From Lacrimispora xylanolytica (GTDB lineage Bacteria > Bacillota > Clostridia > Lachnospirales > Lachnospiraceae): DNA of 64,000 nt. Below, piece by piece: positions 53,286-62,359 of the stretch. Below the pieces are notes generated by a model. That model did not search any database and was not told the DNA's origin. It saw only the letters and a list, made by a program, of their open reading frames with translations. The first letter of the stretch is position 1; every line of letters starts with the position of its first letter. Location: positions 4,281,001 through 4,345,000 of the forward strand of contig NZ_CP113524.1 in assembly GCF_026723765.1 (NCBI RefSeq), in the 5' to 3' direction. The position numbers and the translations under genes were made by a program.

Positions 53286-54214
53286 TAGTCCATTCCTCCA
53301 TCATTATAAAATACCCATGCACTGGACGAGCGGAATACCAAAAGTGTAATTAGAAGAATCGCCACAAACAGCACCCAGGAGGACGCAGATGCATATCCCA
53401 TCTTCAAATTTTTGAAGGCGTCTTCATAAATCTTCACTCCAATCAGATAAGTTCCGTGATTGGGACCCCCGTTTGTAATGATGAATGCTGATGTAAATTC
53501 CTGCAATGCATGGATAATCTGCATAATCAGGTTAAAGAAAACGATCGGTGTCAGCATGGGAAGAGTAATACTCCAGAACTTTGTCCATTTGTTAGCTCCG
53601 TCAACCTCTGCAGCCTCATAAAGTTCTGTAGGTACATTTTTAAGTCCTGCAAGGAATAAAACCATGGAGGAACCAAACTGCCATACCACCAGTAAACTGA
53701 TGGTTACCAGTGCAATATCCGGATTTCCCAGCCAGTTTACAGAAGGAATACCAAATACTCCAATAAACTTATTGATCATTCCTTCTTTCATAAACATAAA
53801 ACGCCACAAAATGGAGATTGCAACGCTTCCACCCATAATAGAAGGCAGATAGTAAACGGTACGAAATAGATTGATGCACTTCAGCTTCATATTCAGTATC
53901 ATTGCCACAATTAAAGCCATAATAAGCTTCATGGGAACAGCCATAAGTGCATACTTAAAGGTCAAACCAAGCGATTTCATAAAGTATTTATCTTTTTGAA
54001 ACAGTCTTGTATAGTTGTCTAACCCAATCCACTTACCTTCAGACAAAATCGAAAAGTCCGTAAATGAATAGTACAGGGACATAATTAACGGATATGCCTG
54101 AAGAATACAAAAACCAATCAGCCAGGGCAGAATAAACAAAATTCCCCACTTCCAGTTTTTCGGATATTTCCTGACACCGGGTACGGGCAGATTCTTAGTT
54201 GCTTGCGGTGACAT
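53285..54214 (-). CDS. Sugar ABC transporter permease (MalF/YesP type)
   Basis: 309 residues, six membrane helices. ELYEAAEVDGANKWTKFWSITLPML (about 205-229, in part) is the EAA loop that docks the ATPase. FTDFSILSEGKWIGLDNYTRLF near 55 is typical of MalF/LplB proteins. AGGAGG precedes the ATG. First gene of the leftward transporter-enzyme operon. Confidence 0.92.
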   Translation of the reverse strand: MSPQATKNLPVPGVRKYPKNWKWGILFILPWLIGFCILQAYPLIMSLYYSFTDFSILSEGKWIGLDNYTRLFQKDKYFMKSLGLTFKYALMAVPMKLIMALIVAMILNMKLKCINLFRTVYYLPSIMGGSVAISILWRFMFMKEGMINKFIGVFGIPSVNWLGNPDIALVTISLLVVWQFGSSMVLFLAGLKNVPTELYEAAEVDGANKWTKFWSITLPMLTPIVFFNLIMQIIHALQEFTSAFIITNGGPNHGTYLIGVKIYEDAFKNLKMGYASASSWVLFVAILLITLLVFRSSSAWVFYNDGGMD

Positions 54215-54297
54215 ACATTACTCCTCCTAACGCTTTTCATTAATGAGATTTTATCACATACCCTCATGAACTGAGCCCCTGTCACCGTTACCTGTAC

Positions 54298-54340
54298 CTA
54301 TCATTATTATCTATCATTATTTTACAGCTCTATCATTATT
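54298..54340. repeat. Three direct repeats of CTATCATTATT in a divergent promoter region
   Basis: Copies start at 54298, 54311 and 54330. They lie between the permease and yesN-like genes, where an AraC-type response regulator would bind direct repeats to activate transcription (inferred). Confidence 0.5.
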
Positions 54341-54381
54341 TTAGAGGTTTATGAAAAACTCCTGGGAATCATCGCTCTCAT

Positions 54382-54432
54382 TTGACGCAAAGAAGCCTGA
54401 CATGCTATAATTTGCTGGTAATAAACGTTACC
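54382..54432 (+). promoter_or_regulatory. Promoter and LacI-like palindrome before the response regulator gene
   Basis: TTGACG at 54382-54387, an 18-base spacer and TATAAT at 54406-54411. Just downstream GGTAA (54417-54421) and TTACC (54428-54432) form an inverted repeat in TGGTAATAAACGTTACCGA, which looks like a LacI/CcpA-class operator. Catabolite control is possible. Confidence 0.6.
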
Positions 54433-54454
54433 GATTTGTTGGGGAGGTAAAACA

Positions 54455-55189
54455 ATGTACGAGCTTTTAATTGTAGATGATGAGGCTAATTCCCGGGATA
54501 TTCTCGCCTCCTGTTTTCCATGGAATGAATCCGGCTTTTCCGTCTGTGCCCAAAAGGGAAACGGTCGCGAAGCCCTTGATTATATAAAAGATCATACGGT
54601 CCATGTGATTTTGACAGACATAAGTATGCCTGACATCGACGGTATCGGTCTCGCCAAAGCCATTTGGGAGGCTCCTGCCCCCAGCCCCACTATTGTCTTT
54701 TTAAGTGCCTATGACAATTTTCAATATGCCCAAAATGCCATGCGCTATGGAGTTCGATACTATGTCTTAAAGCCTACCAATTTTTCTGAGCTAAAAGAGA
54801 TATTTGCTACTATAAAAAAGGAACTGGACAATAAATATGGGATCTCATCCCAGGACGAAACCGATTATGTCCCCGATGAAATTATAGATAAGGTTCTCGC
54901 TTATTGTACAAAGAACTATCGGGAAGGCTCCCTCTCGGATCTGGCGGAATCCCTGTATCTAAATTCCTCCTATCTCAGCCAGCTGATCAAACAAAAAACC
55001 GCTAAGACCTTTTCTGATTTATTAACCGAAAGCCGCATGAAACAGGCCGCATTACTTCTAAAAGATCCGGATTCTAAAATATATAATATCAGCAATTCCA
55101 TTGGATATGTAAATCCCAATAACTTTGCAAGAGCCTTTAAAGCATATTGGGGTGCTACCCCCACAGAATACCGAAACCATGAAAAATAA
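54455..55189 (+). CDS. YesN-like response regulator with AraC output domain
   Basis: 244 residues. The receiver (1-120) has the phospho-Asp in TDISMPD (near 54), a Ser in LSAYD and the Lys in VLKPT. It is linked almost directly to an AraC double helix-turn-helix ending NPNNFARAFKAYWGATPTEYR. Typical YesN proteins have a longer linker. It forms a pair with the histidine kinase downstream and should activate the transporter operon. GGGGAGG precedes the ATG. Confidence 0.92.
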   Translation: MYELLIVDDEANSRDILASCFPWNESGFSVCAQKGNGREALDYIKDHTVHVILTDISMPDIDGIGLAKAIWEAPAPSPTIVFLSAYDNFQYAQNAMRYGVRYYVLKPTNFSELKEIFATIKKELDNKYGISSQDETDYVPDEIIDKVLAYCTKNYREGSLSDLAESLYLNSSYLSQLIKQKTAKTFSDLLTESRMKQAALLLKDPDSKIYNISNSIGYVNPNNFARAFKAYWGATPTEYRNHEK

Positions 55190-55252
55190 ACAGGTAATGC
55201 CTATAAGGGACTGGCGGCTAATAATCAGCCGGAGATAGGAAACGAAAAGAAA

Positions 55253-57124
55253 ATGAAACAGATGAAGCAGATGAAACAAACAATCCGTATACAATTATCC
55301 GTTCGTTATCAGTTCTTTACCAAAAGCCTGTTAACCAACTGCCTGTTACTTTTGATCCCCATCATGATGGTTGGCCCTTACAGTGTCATCCAATCGTCGA
55401 AGGACAATACGGCTGCTATAGAAAAAAGCACCTATCAGACCCTTCATCAGCTGGAGCAGACCATTGAACAGCTTTATTCTCATATTGATAATGCTAAAAT
55501 ATTTTTCTCCTCCAATCCCAGGGTCACCATTCAAATGAAAAAAGCATTTAATGAAAAGTCTGTTACTCTGGATTCCCTGAGAAATATAGAAAACCTGTCT
55601 TTATATTTTCAAAACCTTATATTTACTGACCCTTATATTGAAAACATCTATGTTTATTATGACAATTCCTATAACCGGATGTTCCTTCCGCAAAGGGGTT
55701 CTATGCAAACGGTCTTCAATTCAGACGAACAGAACATTATAGAAACTTATAAAAATTCCGGCACCAAAGATTTCTGGATGGAGATCAAGCGAAAAACAGT
55801 TCCCGGATCTACTGCCTCCATCGATTCCCTGGTCATTTATCAGCGTCTCTATACACGTTTTGCAAACAAGCCGGTGGGAATGGTCGCCTTCGAATATAAT
55901 CTAAATAAGATGGAGCAGTATTTTCAGACGCTGCTGCAATACAGCAGCCAGACCATATATTTAATTGATTCGGGACGCAATGTTATTTATACCAACAGCA
56001 AATCCAATAATCCTGCTGCCGAATTGGACAACATTGATACAACACTCACTTCGAAAGAAGAGTTGCACCTATTTGATATTGAGCTAAACGATATGTATCA
56101 AAAAGCCGCCTATTTAAAATCTGCGCGGAACAACGGTCTGACTTATATTACCTTTACTCCCTCCAATGAAATCTATAAAACTACAAGGAGCCTTTCCGGA
56201 ACTTATATGCTCCTTATGTTTTCAGGAATTTTCTTATCCTTTGTCCTGGCCTTTTATAAGACCAATAAGGAATATCGGTATTTGAGTAACATCATTGACA
56301 TCTTCAGTAATCCAGAAACTTCCCAGCAGCATTTTGACCAAATGCCGAGGAAAGCTGGTAATCCATTTGAATACATTATGCTAAACATAATAAAGCTGTT
56401 TCTGGAGCAAAAATATTTAAAAGTTCAGGCATCGGAGCGGGATTATAAATTGCAGATATTAAAAATGCAGGCATTACAGCATCAGATTAACCCTCATTTC
56501 CTCCATAATACCTTAAACACCATTTACTGGGAAGCAATTCGTATGACATCTTCGGAAAACTCATGCAGTACCATGGTCTCTAACCTTTCCTCTGTTATGC
56601 GCTATTCCGTTGGAGATCCTCAGGAAAACGTTAAAATCAAGGAAGAGCTTGGCTATTTAAAAACTTATCTGGATATTATGAAAATTCGCTACACCGATAA
56701 ATTTGAGATAATCTACCGAGTCGATGAATCCTGCACCATTTATCCGATTAAAAAAATGATTCTACAGCCAATTGTTGAGAATTCCATCTATCATGGAATC
56801 AAAGAAAAAGACGAGAAGGGCAGAATCTATGTTGGAATCCGGCGCATTCATACATCCATCTTATTTTATATCCTGGATAACGGAGTCGGCATTCCTTTGG
56901 AAAAGCTTTTAAAACTGCAGAGACAGCTTCATACCCATTCCGACATCACCTCCTCCCACATTGGCCTGACCAACACCAATCTACGGTTAACAATGACCTA
57001 TGGGGCTAAATCCCGCCTTCGGATTAAAAGTATCAGAGGAAAATATACCCTCGTATATTTTACAATTTCGGTCATGGATCTGGAATCGAAGTTTGCTCCG
57101 CAAAAGGATTCTGTAGATGAATAG
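55253..57124 (+). CDS. YesM-like sensor histidine kinase
   Basis: 623 residues. A membrane helix (about 28-48), an outside dCache-like domain (50-300), a second helix (about 325-345), then the His_kinase domain with QALQHQINPHFLHNTLN (phospho-His near 418, in part) and an ATPase domain with ILDNGVGIPL. It reads the presence of sugar outside and signals to the response regulator. The N terminus has a repeated Met-Lys-Gln run, so the exact start is a little uncertain. Confidence 0.92.
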   Translation: MKQMKQMKQTIRIQLSVRYQFFTKSLLTNCLLLLIPIMMVGPYSVIQSSKDNTAAIEKSTYQTLHQLEQTIEQLYSHIDNAKIFFSSNPRVTIQMKKAFNEKSVTLDSLRNIENLSLYFQNLIFTDPYIENIYVYYDNSYNRMFLPQRGSMQTVFNSDEQNIIETYKNSGTKDFWMEIKRKTVPGSTASIDSLVIYQRLYTRFANKPVGMVAFEYNLNKMEQYFQTLLQYSSQTIYLIDSGRNVIYTNSKSNNPAAELDNIDTTLTSKEELHLFDIELNDMYQKAAYLKSARNNGLTYITFTPSNEIYKTTRSLSGTYMLLMFSGIFLSFVLAFYKTNKEYRYLSNIIDIFSNPETSQQHFDQMPRKAGNPFEYIMLNIIKLFLEQKYLKVQASERDYKLQILKMQALQHQINPHFLHNTLNTIYWEAIRMTSSENSCSTMVSNLSSVMRYSVGDPQENVKIKEELGYLKTYLDIMKIRYTDKFEIIYRVDESCTIYPIKKMILQPIVENSIYHGIKEKDEKGRIYVGIRRIHTSILFYILDNGVGIPLEKLLKLQRQLHTHSDITSSHIGLTNTNLRLTMTYGAKSRLRIKSIRGKYTLVYFTISVMDLESKFAPQKDSVDE

Positions 57125-57159
57125 GATTCCTTAATTGAAGGATCATGAAGATATTGAAA

Positions 57160-57182
57160 AACAGATGCCTGAGGCATCTGTT
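57160..57182 (+). terminator. Terminator-like hairpin after the kinase
   Basis: AACAGATGCC-TGA-GGCATCTGTT is a perfect 10-base stem. Only a weak T stretch follows, so efficiency is uncertain. Confidence 0.6.
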
Positions 57183-57346
57183 ACGACTTTTGATTTATTA
57201 GATATCTAATTTACTTAACTTCGATATTTTATAGAAAATAAGCTATCAGAGCATAACATATTCGCAATGATTGCTCCGCTATGGCTTTTTGCTGAACTGC
57301 ATTTTCAAAGACACGAAAAACGATATCTGAATCTACATGCCATACA

Positions 57347-58486
57347 CTATCTTCTTATATAAACAGTCCCATCCATGATTCTTCTGGCAGTTCTCTGTAC
57401 CCCAACGCTCGGTAGTTCCAATTCACCATTCTTTTCTGTCAGTTCAGGGTACATAGTCATGATTCCACTTGGGTGGCCGATTCGCACATTTTCCACAAGT
57501 TCCATAGATCTTAGGACTTTATCCACAACAGAGCCTTTTAAAGCGGCAGCCACGCTAATAGCGCTGGCAGAAGTTAATGGACAGGCTTTATGACATTTAA
57601 ACACAGAAATAACTCTCGTACAGATATCCATGTTTTCCGCCTCCACCTGCTGGCCTGCAATATCCGTATAACTTTTTGGATTGGTCACAAAGCCCACTTT
57701 GGGTACTGCAGGACTGTTTAATGTGGCATCCTCCAAGTTTTTTGCAAATCCCATCCTACAGCAGGCAGTACCTCTTATTTTTTCTAACAACGTGCTAATT
57801 TCCTCATTGCTGTTAATTTCCTCCGGAAGCTCCGTTCCGGTAAGACCGATATCTTTTGCATATACAATTACCATTGGATTGGATACATCAATAATAGTTG
57901 CTTCCAAAGGTCCAAATCCTGGGATCTCAAGCACATCAAGAAACTTACCGGTAGGAAGCAATACGCCGGTTTTGGACCCTGCCGGATCCATAAACTTTAC
58001 TTTTAACTCTGCTGCCGTTCCATCCACACCGGCAATGGAACAATCTCCATCTTGTGCAAAGGTATCGGTTTCCGGATCAATGGGAACGGTTACATGAATG
58101 TACTTGTCTGTGTTGCGGTTCAGCATACGTACTGTAGTAATAGGTTTTATTATGTCAACCATACCTTCTTCAACCGCAAAAGGCCCTACCGCTGCTGTCA
58201 TATTTCCGCAATTTGATTTGTAATCCACCAGACCTTTTCCCACAATCACCTGTCCCACAAGATATTCCACATCCACATCATTTTCTTCACTTTTCCATAT
58301 CACTACAATCTTGTTATTTGAAGATACCGTTCCACCCATGCCATCAATCTGCTTTGGATCCGGATCTCCCATTACCTGAAGAAATATGGAATCCCACTCC
58401 AATCGGTCATCTGGTAAATCTTCTTTTCTGAACATACAGCCCTTACTGGTGCCACCTCGCATGAATACTGTTTTAAATGCTCTCAT
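57347..58486 (-). CDS. prpF: PrpF family isomerase (2-methylaconitate / oxalomesaconate type)
   Basis: 379 residues, diaminopimelate epimerase-like fold. FMRGGTSKGCMF at the start holds the first catalytic Cys region, and QIDGMGGTVSSNNK is a family hallmark. CDPxT-like DxxDPAGSKTGVLLPTG follows. PrpF isomerises trans-aconitate-type acids in methylcitrate or aromatic catabolism. No prpB/C/D gene lies nearby, so the substrate is open. Confidence 0.88.
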   Translation of the reverse strand: MRAFKTVFMRGGTSKGCMFRKEDLPDDRLEWDSIFLQVMGDPDPKQIDGMGGTVSSNNKIVVIWKSEENDVDVEYLVGQVIVGKGLVDYKSNCGNMTAAVGPFAVEEGMVDIIKPITTVRMLNRNTDKYIHVTVPIDPETDTFAQDGDCSIAGVDGTAAELKVKFMDPAGSKTGVLLPTGKFLDVLEIPGFGPLEATIIDVSNPMVIVYAKDIGLTGTELPEEINSNEEISTLLEKIRGTACCRMGFAKNLEDATLNSPAVPKVGFVTNPKSYTDIAGQQVEAENMDICTRVISVFKCHKACPLTSASAISVAAALKGSVVDKVLRSMELVENVRIGHPSGIMTMYPELTEKNGELELPSVGVQRTARRIMDGTVYIRR

Positions 58487-59138
58487 CTCTTATATATCTC
58501 CCCTTTCATAATGAAATAGCAACAACTTAAAGAGAACAAAGCTTGTCTGTTTATAAAAAACCTTGTCTGAATAAAATTTAGTATATCAATAAAGCATACG
58601 TGATACAAATTCAATATTGTTATGATTATATGCAAATATTTGATACGTAGCTAGAATCACAAGTTCAACACAGTAGATGAAACTTATCTTTAATGTCAGT
58701 CTATACTAACTGCTGACACCAGAATTATTATACAAAACTACGCAGTCTCAAAGGTAGACTCTTGCCATAATATCATGGTCGAAGCTTTCTCTAGGAAATT
58801 AAAACGTATAAGGAGCCTTCATCCTACTACATATGGACTATAACCAGGGCTCCACTATGGGATACCCCCATCTTTGGGATAAGCGCGACTCTGAAATAGC
58901 CAATGAATCAGTAGAATCTAGATGATATAGCAGTTCTGGATATAACCAATATAATAGCATTATAGATAATAAAGAGTCTTAAATGCAAAAAATGAGCCTT
59001 AGAAATCCTTACTTTTTTCAGGTTTCCGAGACTTTCATAAAAAAGAGGACAATCCGTTCAGAGCTATAAATCTTTAAAAATACAAAATTACAATTTTGAT
59101 ATAAAACAATATCTATCTTTTAACTGTCCAAAATCCTT
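58487..59138. other. Intergenic region with repeat remnant
   Basis: About 650 bases without an intact gene. At 58991-59056 it holds a copy of the sequence flanking tRNA-Cys (see repeat). At 58730-58900 the minus strand has a stop-broken, protein-like stretch (one frame gives IRFNFLEKASTMILW), which could be a decayed transposase; I cannot name the family. Confidence 0.45.
58991..59056 (-). repeat. Degenerate copy of the tRNA-Cys flank and terminator
   Basis: From AGAAATCCTTA through CAGGTTTCCGAG and CTTTCATAA to GAGGAC, this matches 61946-62003 (AGAAACCCTTA, CAGGTTTCTGAG, CTTTCATAA, GAGGCGAC) at roughly four of five positions. It includes a terminator hairpin reading leftward and reaches into what would be a tRNA 3' end, here unrecognisable. 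Confidence 0.6.
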
Positions 59139-59600
59139 TCAATCTATAAAAGCTTCCCGAACCTCTCCTTCTAAGTTTTTCAGGCCCTTTACTGACTCCA
59201 CTATTATATTTGTAGAAGCTGCCATTTCAATAATTCCCAGAAGCCCCTCATAACAGTTTTTAGGTTTATTTCCTAACCGTTGAATATACTCTTCTATTCT
59301 TTTCCGGCTAGGAAAATAAGTACGATTCAGAGCATAAAGGGCCTGAAGTAAATGATCTAATGATTTTTCCAAAACCTGATGATAAAATAAAACTTCTTTT
59401 CTCAGAACCCCCCTGTCTAAATCATCAACATTCATCACACGAGAAATATAATTTTGAAACAGCTTTTCAAATAATTCAGCAGACGGTCTTTCACTCTTTC
59501 TTTAATATCTGTCCAAATGGAATCTACTTCATAAAGTATACTTATTTTTAATCCTAGCAAGTTTTCTGTAGGGTCATTACCAGCATTGTCTTACTGCTTT
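59139..59600 (-). pseudogene. Broken gene, C-terminal part of a DUF4037-like nucleotidyltransferase
   Basis: An open frame at 59139-59438 gives VLFYHQVLEKSLDHLLQALYALNRTYFPSRKR (in part) and VEG-like ESVKGLKNLE, like the substrate-binding end of DUF4037 proteins. It has no ribosome site. Upstream, a different frame continues the protein (LYEVDSIWTDIKERVKDRLL, in part) until stops near 59440, so a frameshift separates two parts of one old gene. No N-terminal catalytic part was found. Confidence 0.5.
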
Positions 59601-59630
59601 AGTGTCTCAAAAATGATACCATTATTCCTG

Positions 59631-59828
59631 CTAAAATTTTAATACATTTTTTGTAATCGCGTCTTCTATCAATGATTTAGATATATACATTGCCTTTAAA
59701 CGATTTCTAAGAAGCGTATGATGAGAGTTGCCTTCTGGGAATTTTTCCTTTGCTTTTTCACATTTGTTAATGATAGAGTTTACAGCCCTAAGGGCCGCAG
59801 TTAACTCTTCACTAGAATATTTATCCAT
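59631..59828 (-). CDS. Small conserved-looking helical protein
   Basis: 65 residues: SSEELTAALRAVNSIINKCEKAKEKF, a turn with Gly-Asn-Ser-His, then TLLRNRLKAMYISKSLIEDAI (both in part). It looks like a two-helix cytosolic protein similar to small Firmicute proteins of unknown role. AGGTGA lies 9 bases before the ATG. Function unknown. Confidence 0.6.
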   Translation of the reverse strand: MDKYSSEELTAALRAVNSIINKCEKAKEKFPEGNSHHTLLRNRLKAMYISKSLIEDAITKNVLKF

Positions 59829-60321
59829 AGCATATTCACCTCATTCTACATTCTAATTATATGATTTTATTACTAATGCATCTTATTATAATACCATAAT
59901 CATATTTAATCTACCTATTTTATAGGATCCCCCATTTAACTTGAATAACAAGTAATATAACTAAAAATTGCATCGTTTTGTTCTATAACGGAATATAAAA
60001 AATGCATACAGATATGCATTGCTATAAAACCTTTAATGATTTAATATACTCCCTGCAATGACTACAAATATTCTACTAATAGAAATCTGTATCAAGAAAC
60101 TGCAAAAAAAGTGAGAGCAATCCTTGCTTAATTGCCTCACTTTTTATACTTTTGCTTTTTATTTCATAGCGACATGCACTATATTGTTCCATTAGAATAT
60201 CTACTTGGCATTACACTCCATTGCAGACATTACTCTTCTTATGTGAGAATAATGAAGGTCGTAACACTTTCCCCATAAGTAACTGAAGCTATCTTACACA
60301 CAACCATAAATCCTTCATAGT
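59829..60321. other. Intergenic region with hairpins, no gene
   Basis: About 490 bases. It holds the inverted repeat AATGCATA-CAGA-TATGCATT at 60001-60020 and the terminator of the old-yellow enzyme gene. Nothing else seen. Confidence 0.5.
60104..60145. terminator. Terminator near the old-yellow enzyme gene
   Basis: AAAAAGTGAG pairs with CTCACTTTTT, with an inner GCAA/TTGC pairing, and A/T runs on both sides. It can end the leftward oxidoreductase transcript. Confidence 0.75.
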
Positions 60322-61350
60322 TTACTTTCTGGTCTGAAAACCACGCCTATACTGCTCCGGCCATGGGTACTCGACTTCCATATTACGTGCTGTATGCAGT
60401 ATCCAGTAAGGATCGCGTAAGAGTTCCCGGCCTAGCGCAACCAGATCCGCCCGTTCTCCACCCAAAATTTCTTCCACCTGATGTGGGTCCGTAATCAGCC
60501 CAACAGTAACCACAGGTATGCCGCAGACCTGTTTTAATTGTTCAGCAATTTTTACTTGATAGCCAGGATAGATCTTCATAGGTGGTGTTGACACAACTCC
60601 GCCTGTACTTACATCAAGCACATCAATATAGGGCTTCACCAAGTTAATAATTTTAGACATCTCTTCTATATGCATACCATTCGGTTCATAATCCTCAGCA
60701 GATACACGCAATAAAATCGGCTTTTCAACTGGCCAAACCTCATGAATCGCCTTTAGTATTTCAATCAATATACGGCATCGCTTTTCTGTTGACCCGCCAT
60801 AACCATCCGTACGATGATTGGTTAATGGCGACAGGAATTCACTGATCAGGTATCCATGAGCGCCATGAATCTCAATTGCATCAAAACCGATTTCAGCCGC
60901 CCGCGCAGCGGAATCACGAAATGCATTAACAGTTTCATGAATATCCTCTTCCGTCATCTCACGAGGCATAGGAGAGTCCTGACTAAATGGTATAGCACTA
61001 GGGGCGTCAATTATCTTTTCCCGGGCTTCACACTTACGCCCCGCATGATTGAGCTGAATTGCCACTTTACTCCCCTGTTTCTGGCAAGCGGTAACAATTG
61101 GCTTAAGCGCCTTTGCCTGATCATCATTCCAAAGTCCCAAACAATGGTCAGAAATACGCCCCCGTGGTAAAACACCGGTGGCTTCCATAATAATCAACCC
61201 TACACCGCCAACCGCACGGGAGGTATAATGCGTAAAATGAAATTCATTAGCAATCCCATCAGTTCCGGCACTATACATACACATCGGAGGCATAACAATA
61301 CGATTGTGCAGAGTCATGCTTTTTACAGTAAATGAGTTTAATAAGTACAT
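60322..61350 (-). CDS. namA: Old-yellow-enzyme family NADPH dehydrogenase (YqjM-like)
   Basis: 342 residues, FMN TIM barrel. It shows RIVMPPMCMYSA near 17-28 (the Cys of the YqjM class that tunes FMN), AIQLNHAGRK (near 97, flavin/His), and DAIEIHGAHGYLISEFLSPLTNHRTD (in part, the catalytic Tyr/His region). It reduces activated alkenes and nitro compounds with NADPH. It stands alone. Confidence 0.92.
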   Translation of the reverse strand: MYLLNSFTVKSMTLHNRIVMPPMCMYSAGTDGIANEFHFTHYTSRAVGGVGLIIMEATGVLPRGRISDHCLGLWNDDQAKALKPIVTACQKQGSKVAIQLNHAGRKCEAREKIIDAPSAIPFSQDSPMPREMTEEDIHETVNAFRDSAARAAEIGFDAIEIHGAHGYLISEFLSPLTNHRTDGYGGSTEKRCRILIEILKAIHEVWPVEKPILLRVSAEDYEPNGMHIEEMSKIINLVKPYIDVLDVSTGGVVSTPPMKIYPGYQVKIAEQLKQVCGIPVVTVGLITDPHQVEEILGGERADLVALGRELLRDPYWILHTARNMEVEYPWPEQYRRGFQTRK

Positions 61351-61863
61351 AAGATATTCTCCCTTCTATTATAATAAGATTTGGTAAAAGCTTGTTATAG
61401 ATGTGAATTTGAATCATTATTTCATTTATGTATGCTGTAGCAAAAACATTATTCTTTCATTATATATTGCATATATTATATATCTGCATGATGAAGGATG
61501 CAATTAAATTCATGTAAATCATATTAATCCTCCAATGCACTATGAGAAGTTACTCAAAAAACCCTGCCGATAAAAAGAGAAAGAGGAGTTTTAAGTCATA
61601 TAATTTAATACTAGAACCATATTAAAGTCGAACAATACTAATTTAACGTCATCAGTGAGTCATTAAGCTACAACATTTACTAAGAAACATTGCTAAGCAT
61701 ATGAATATTTCTTTGGGTATAGTGTAGAAATATTGGAAATGTATTATAAACCCTGGAAAAAGCGGCGGAAAAGGAGATAGCCTATATAGAGAAACCTTAA
61801 AACAGGCTTATTTAGATTTTTTCTGAACGGATAGAGTAGCAATTTAATACTCTTAAGCAAGCA
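61351..61863. other. Intergenic region with no intact gene
   Basis: About 510 bases. A plus-strand frame near 61740-61825 gives SGGKGDSLYRETLKQAYLDFF before a stop, written here in 20-residue-or-shorter pieces as SGGKGDSLYRET and LKQAYLDFF. It is the possible tail of a lost gene; without a start or partner it is not called. Confidence 0.35.
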
Positions 61864-61931
61864 AGTTTTTTTACTTAAAGCTAAAGCAATTGTGGACGCA
61901 CCTGCATAGCAGGTGGTTTAGTAAAAAAACT
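61864..61931. repeat. Nested palindrome (possible MITE or IS end)
   Basis: AGTTTTTTTACT at 61864-61875 and AGTAAAAAAACT at 61920-61931 are perfect inverted repeats of 12 bases. They enclose a second perfect palindrome, CACCTGC-ATA-GCAGGTG at 61899-61915. The shape resembles terminal hairpins of small IS200/IS605-like elements (from memory), though no transposase is next to it. Confidence 0.5.
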
Positions 61932-61945
61932 GCTATACAAGTAAA

Positions 61946-61980
61946 AACCCCAGAAACCCTTATTTTATCAGGTTTCTGAG
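61946..61980 (-). terminator. Terminator of the rRNA-tRNA operon
   Basis: On the minus strand CAGAAACCT pairs with GGGTTTCTG around an AT-rich loop, followed by GGGGTTTTTAC. It ends the leftward 23S-tRNA transcript. Confidence 0.75.
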
Positions 61981-61993
61981 GCTTTCATAAGAG

Positions 61994-62064
61994 AGGCGAC
62001 AACCAGATTTGAACTGGTGATCAGGGTGTTGCAGACCCACGCCTTACCGCTTGGCTATGTCGCC
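61994..62064 (-). tRNA. tRNA-Cys (GCA)
   Basis: A 71-base cloverleaf. Acceptor GGCGACA pairs with TGTCGCC, the anticodon loop reads CTGCAAC with GCA, and the T arm has GGTTCAAAT-type bases. CCA is not encoded. Last of three tRNAs after the 23S gene. Confidence 0.95.
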
Positions 62065-62076
62065 GTATTATTTTAA

Positions 62077-62148
62077 TGACCCCAACGAGATTCGAACTCG
62101 TGTTACCGCCGTGAAAGGGCGATGTCTTAACCGCTTGACCATGGGGCC
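62077..62148 (-). tRNA. tRNA-Glu (TTC)
   Basis: A 72-base cloverleaf. Acceptor GGCCCCA pairs with TGGGGTC (one G-U pair), the anticodon is TTC in CTTTCAC, and the T loop is GTTCGAATC. CCA not encoded. Confidence 0.95.
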
Positions 62149-62193
62149 TTACTTGTATTTCGTTGACCCCACAGCTTCTGTTGAGTATCACGA

Positions 62194-62267
62194 ACTCCCC
62201 GAGTAGGACTTGAACCTACGACCCAACGGTTAACAGCCGTTTGCTCTACCGACTGAGCTATCGAGGA
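62194..62267 (-). tRNA. tRNA-Asn (GTT)
   Basis: A 74-base cloverleaf. Acceptor TCCTCGA pairs with TCGGGGA, the anticodon is GTT in CTGTTAACC, and the T loop is GTTCAAGTC. It is first after the 23S rRNA, about 90 bases away. Confidence 0.95.
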
Positions 62268-62359
62268 ATATTGCTTTTCAGCAATCCTTGAGGCATATAC
62301 CCTCAAAACCACACATTGTTATATATCTTTCATCCGTTCTTCCTCTTACCTAAACCAAC

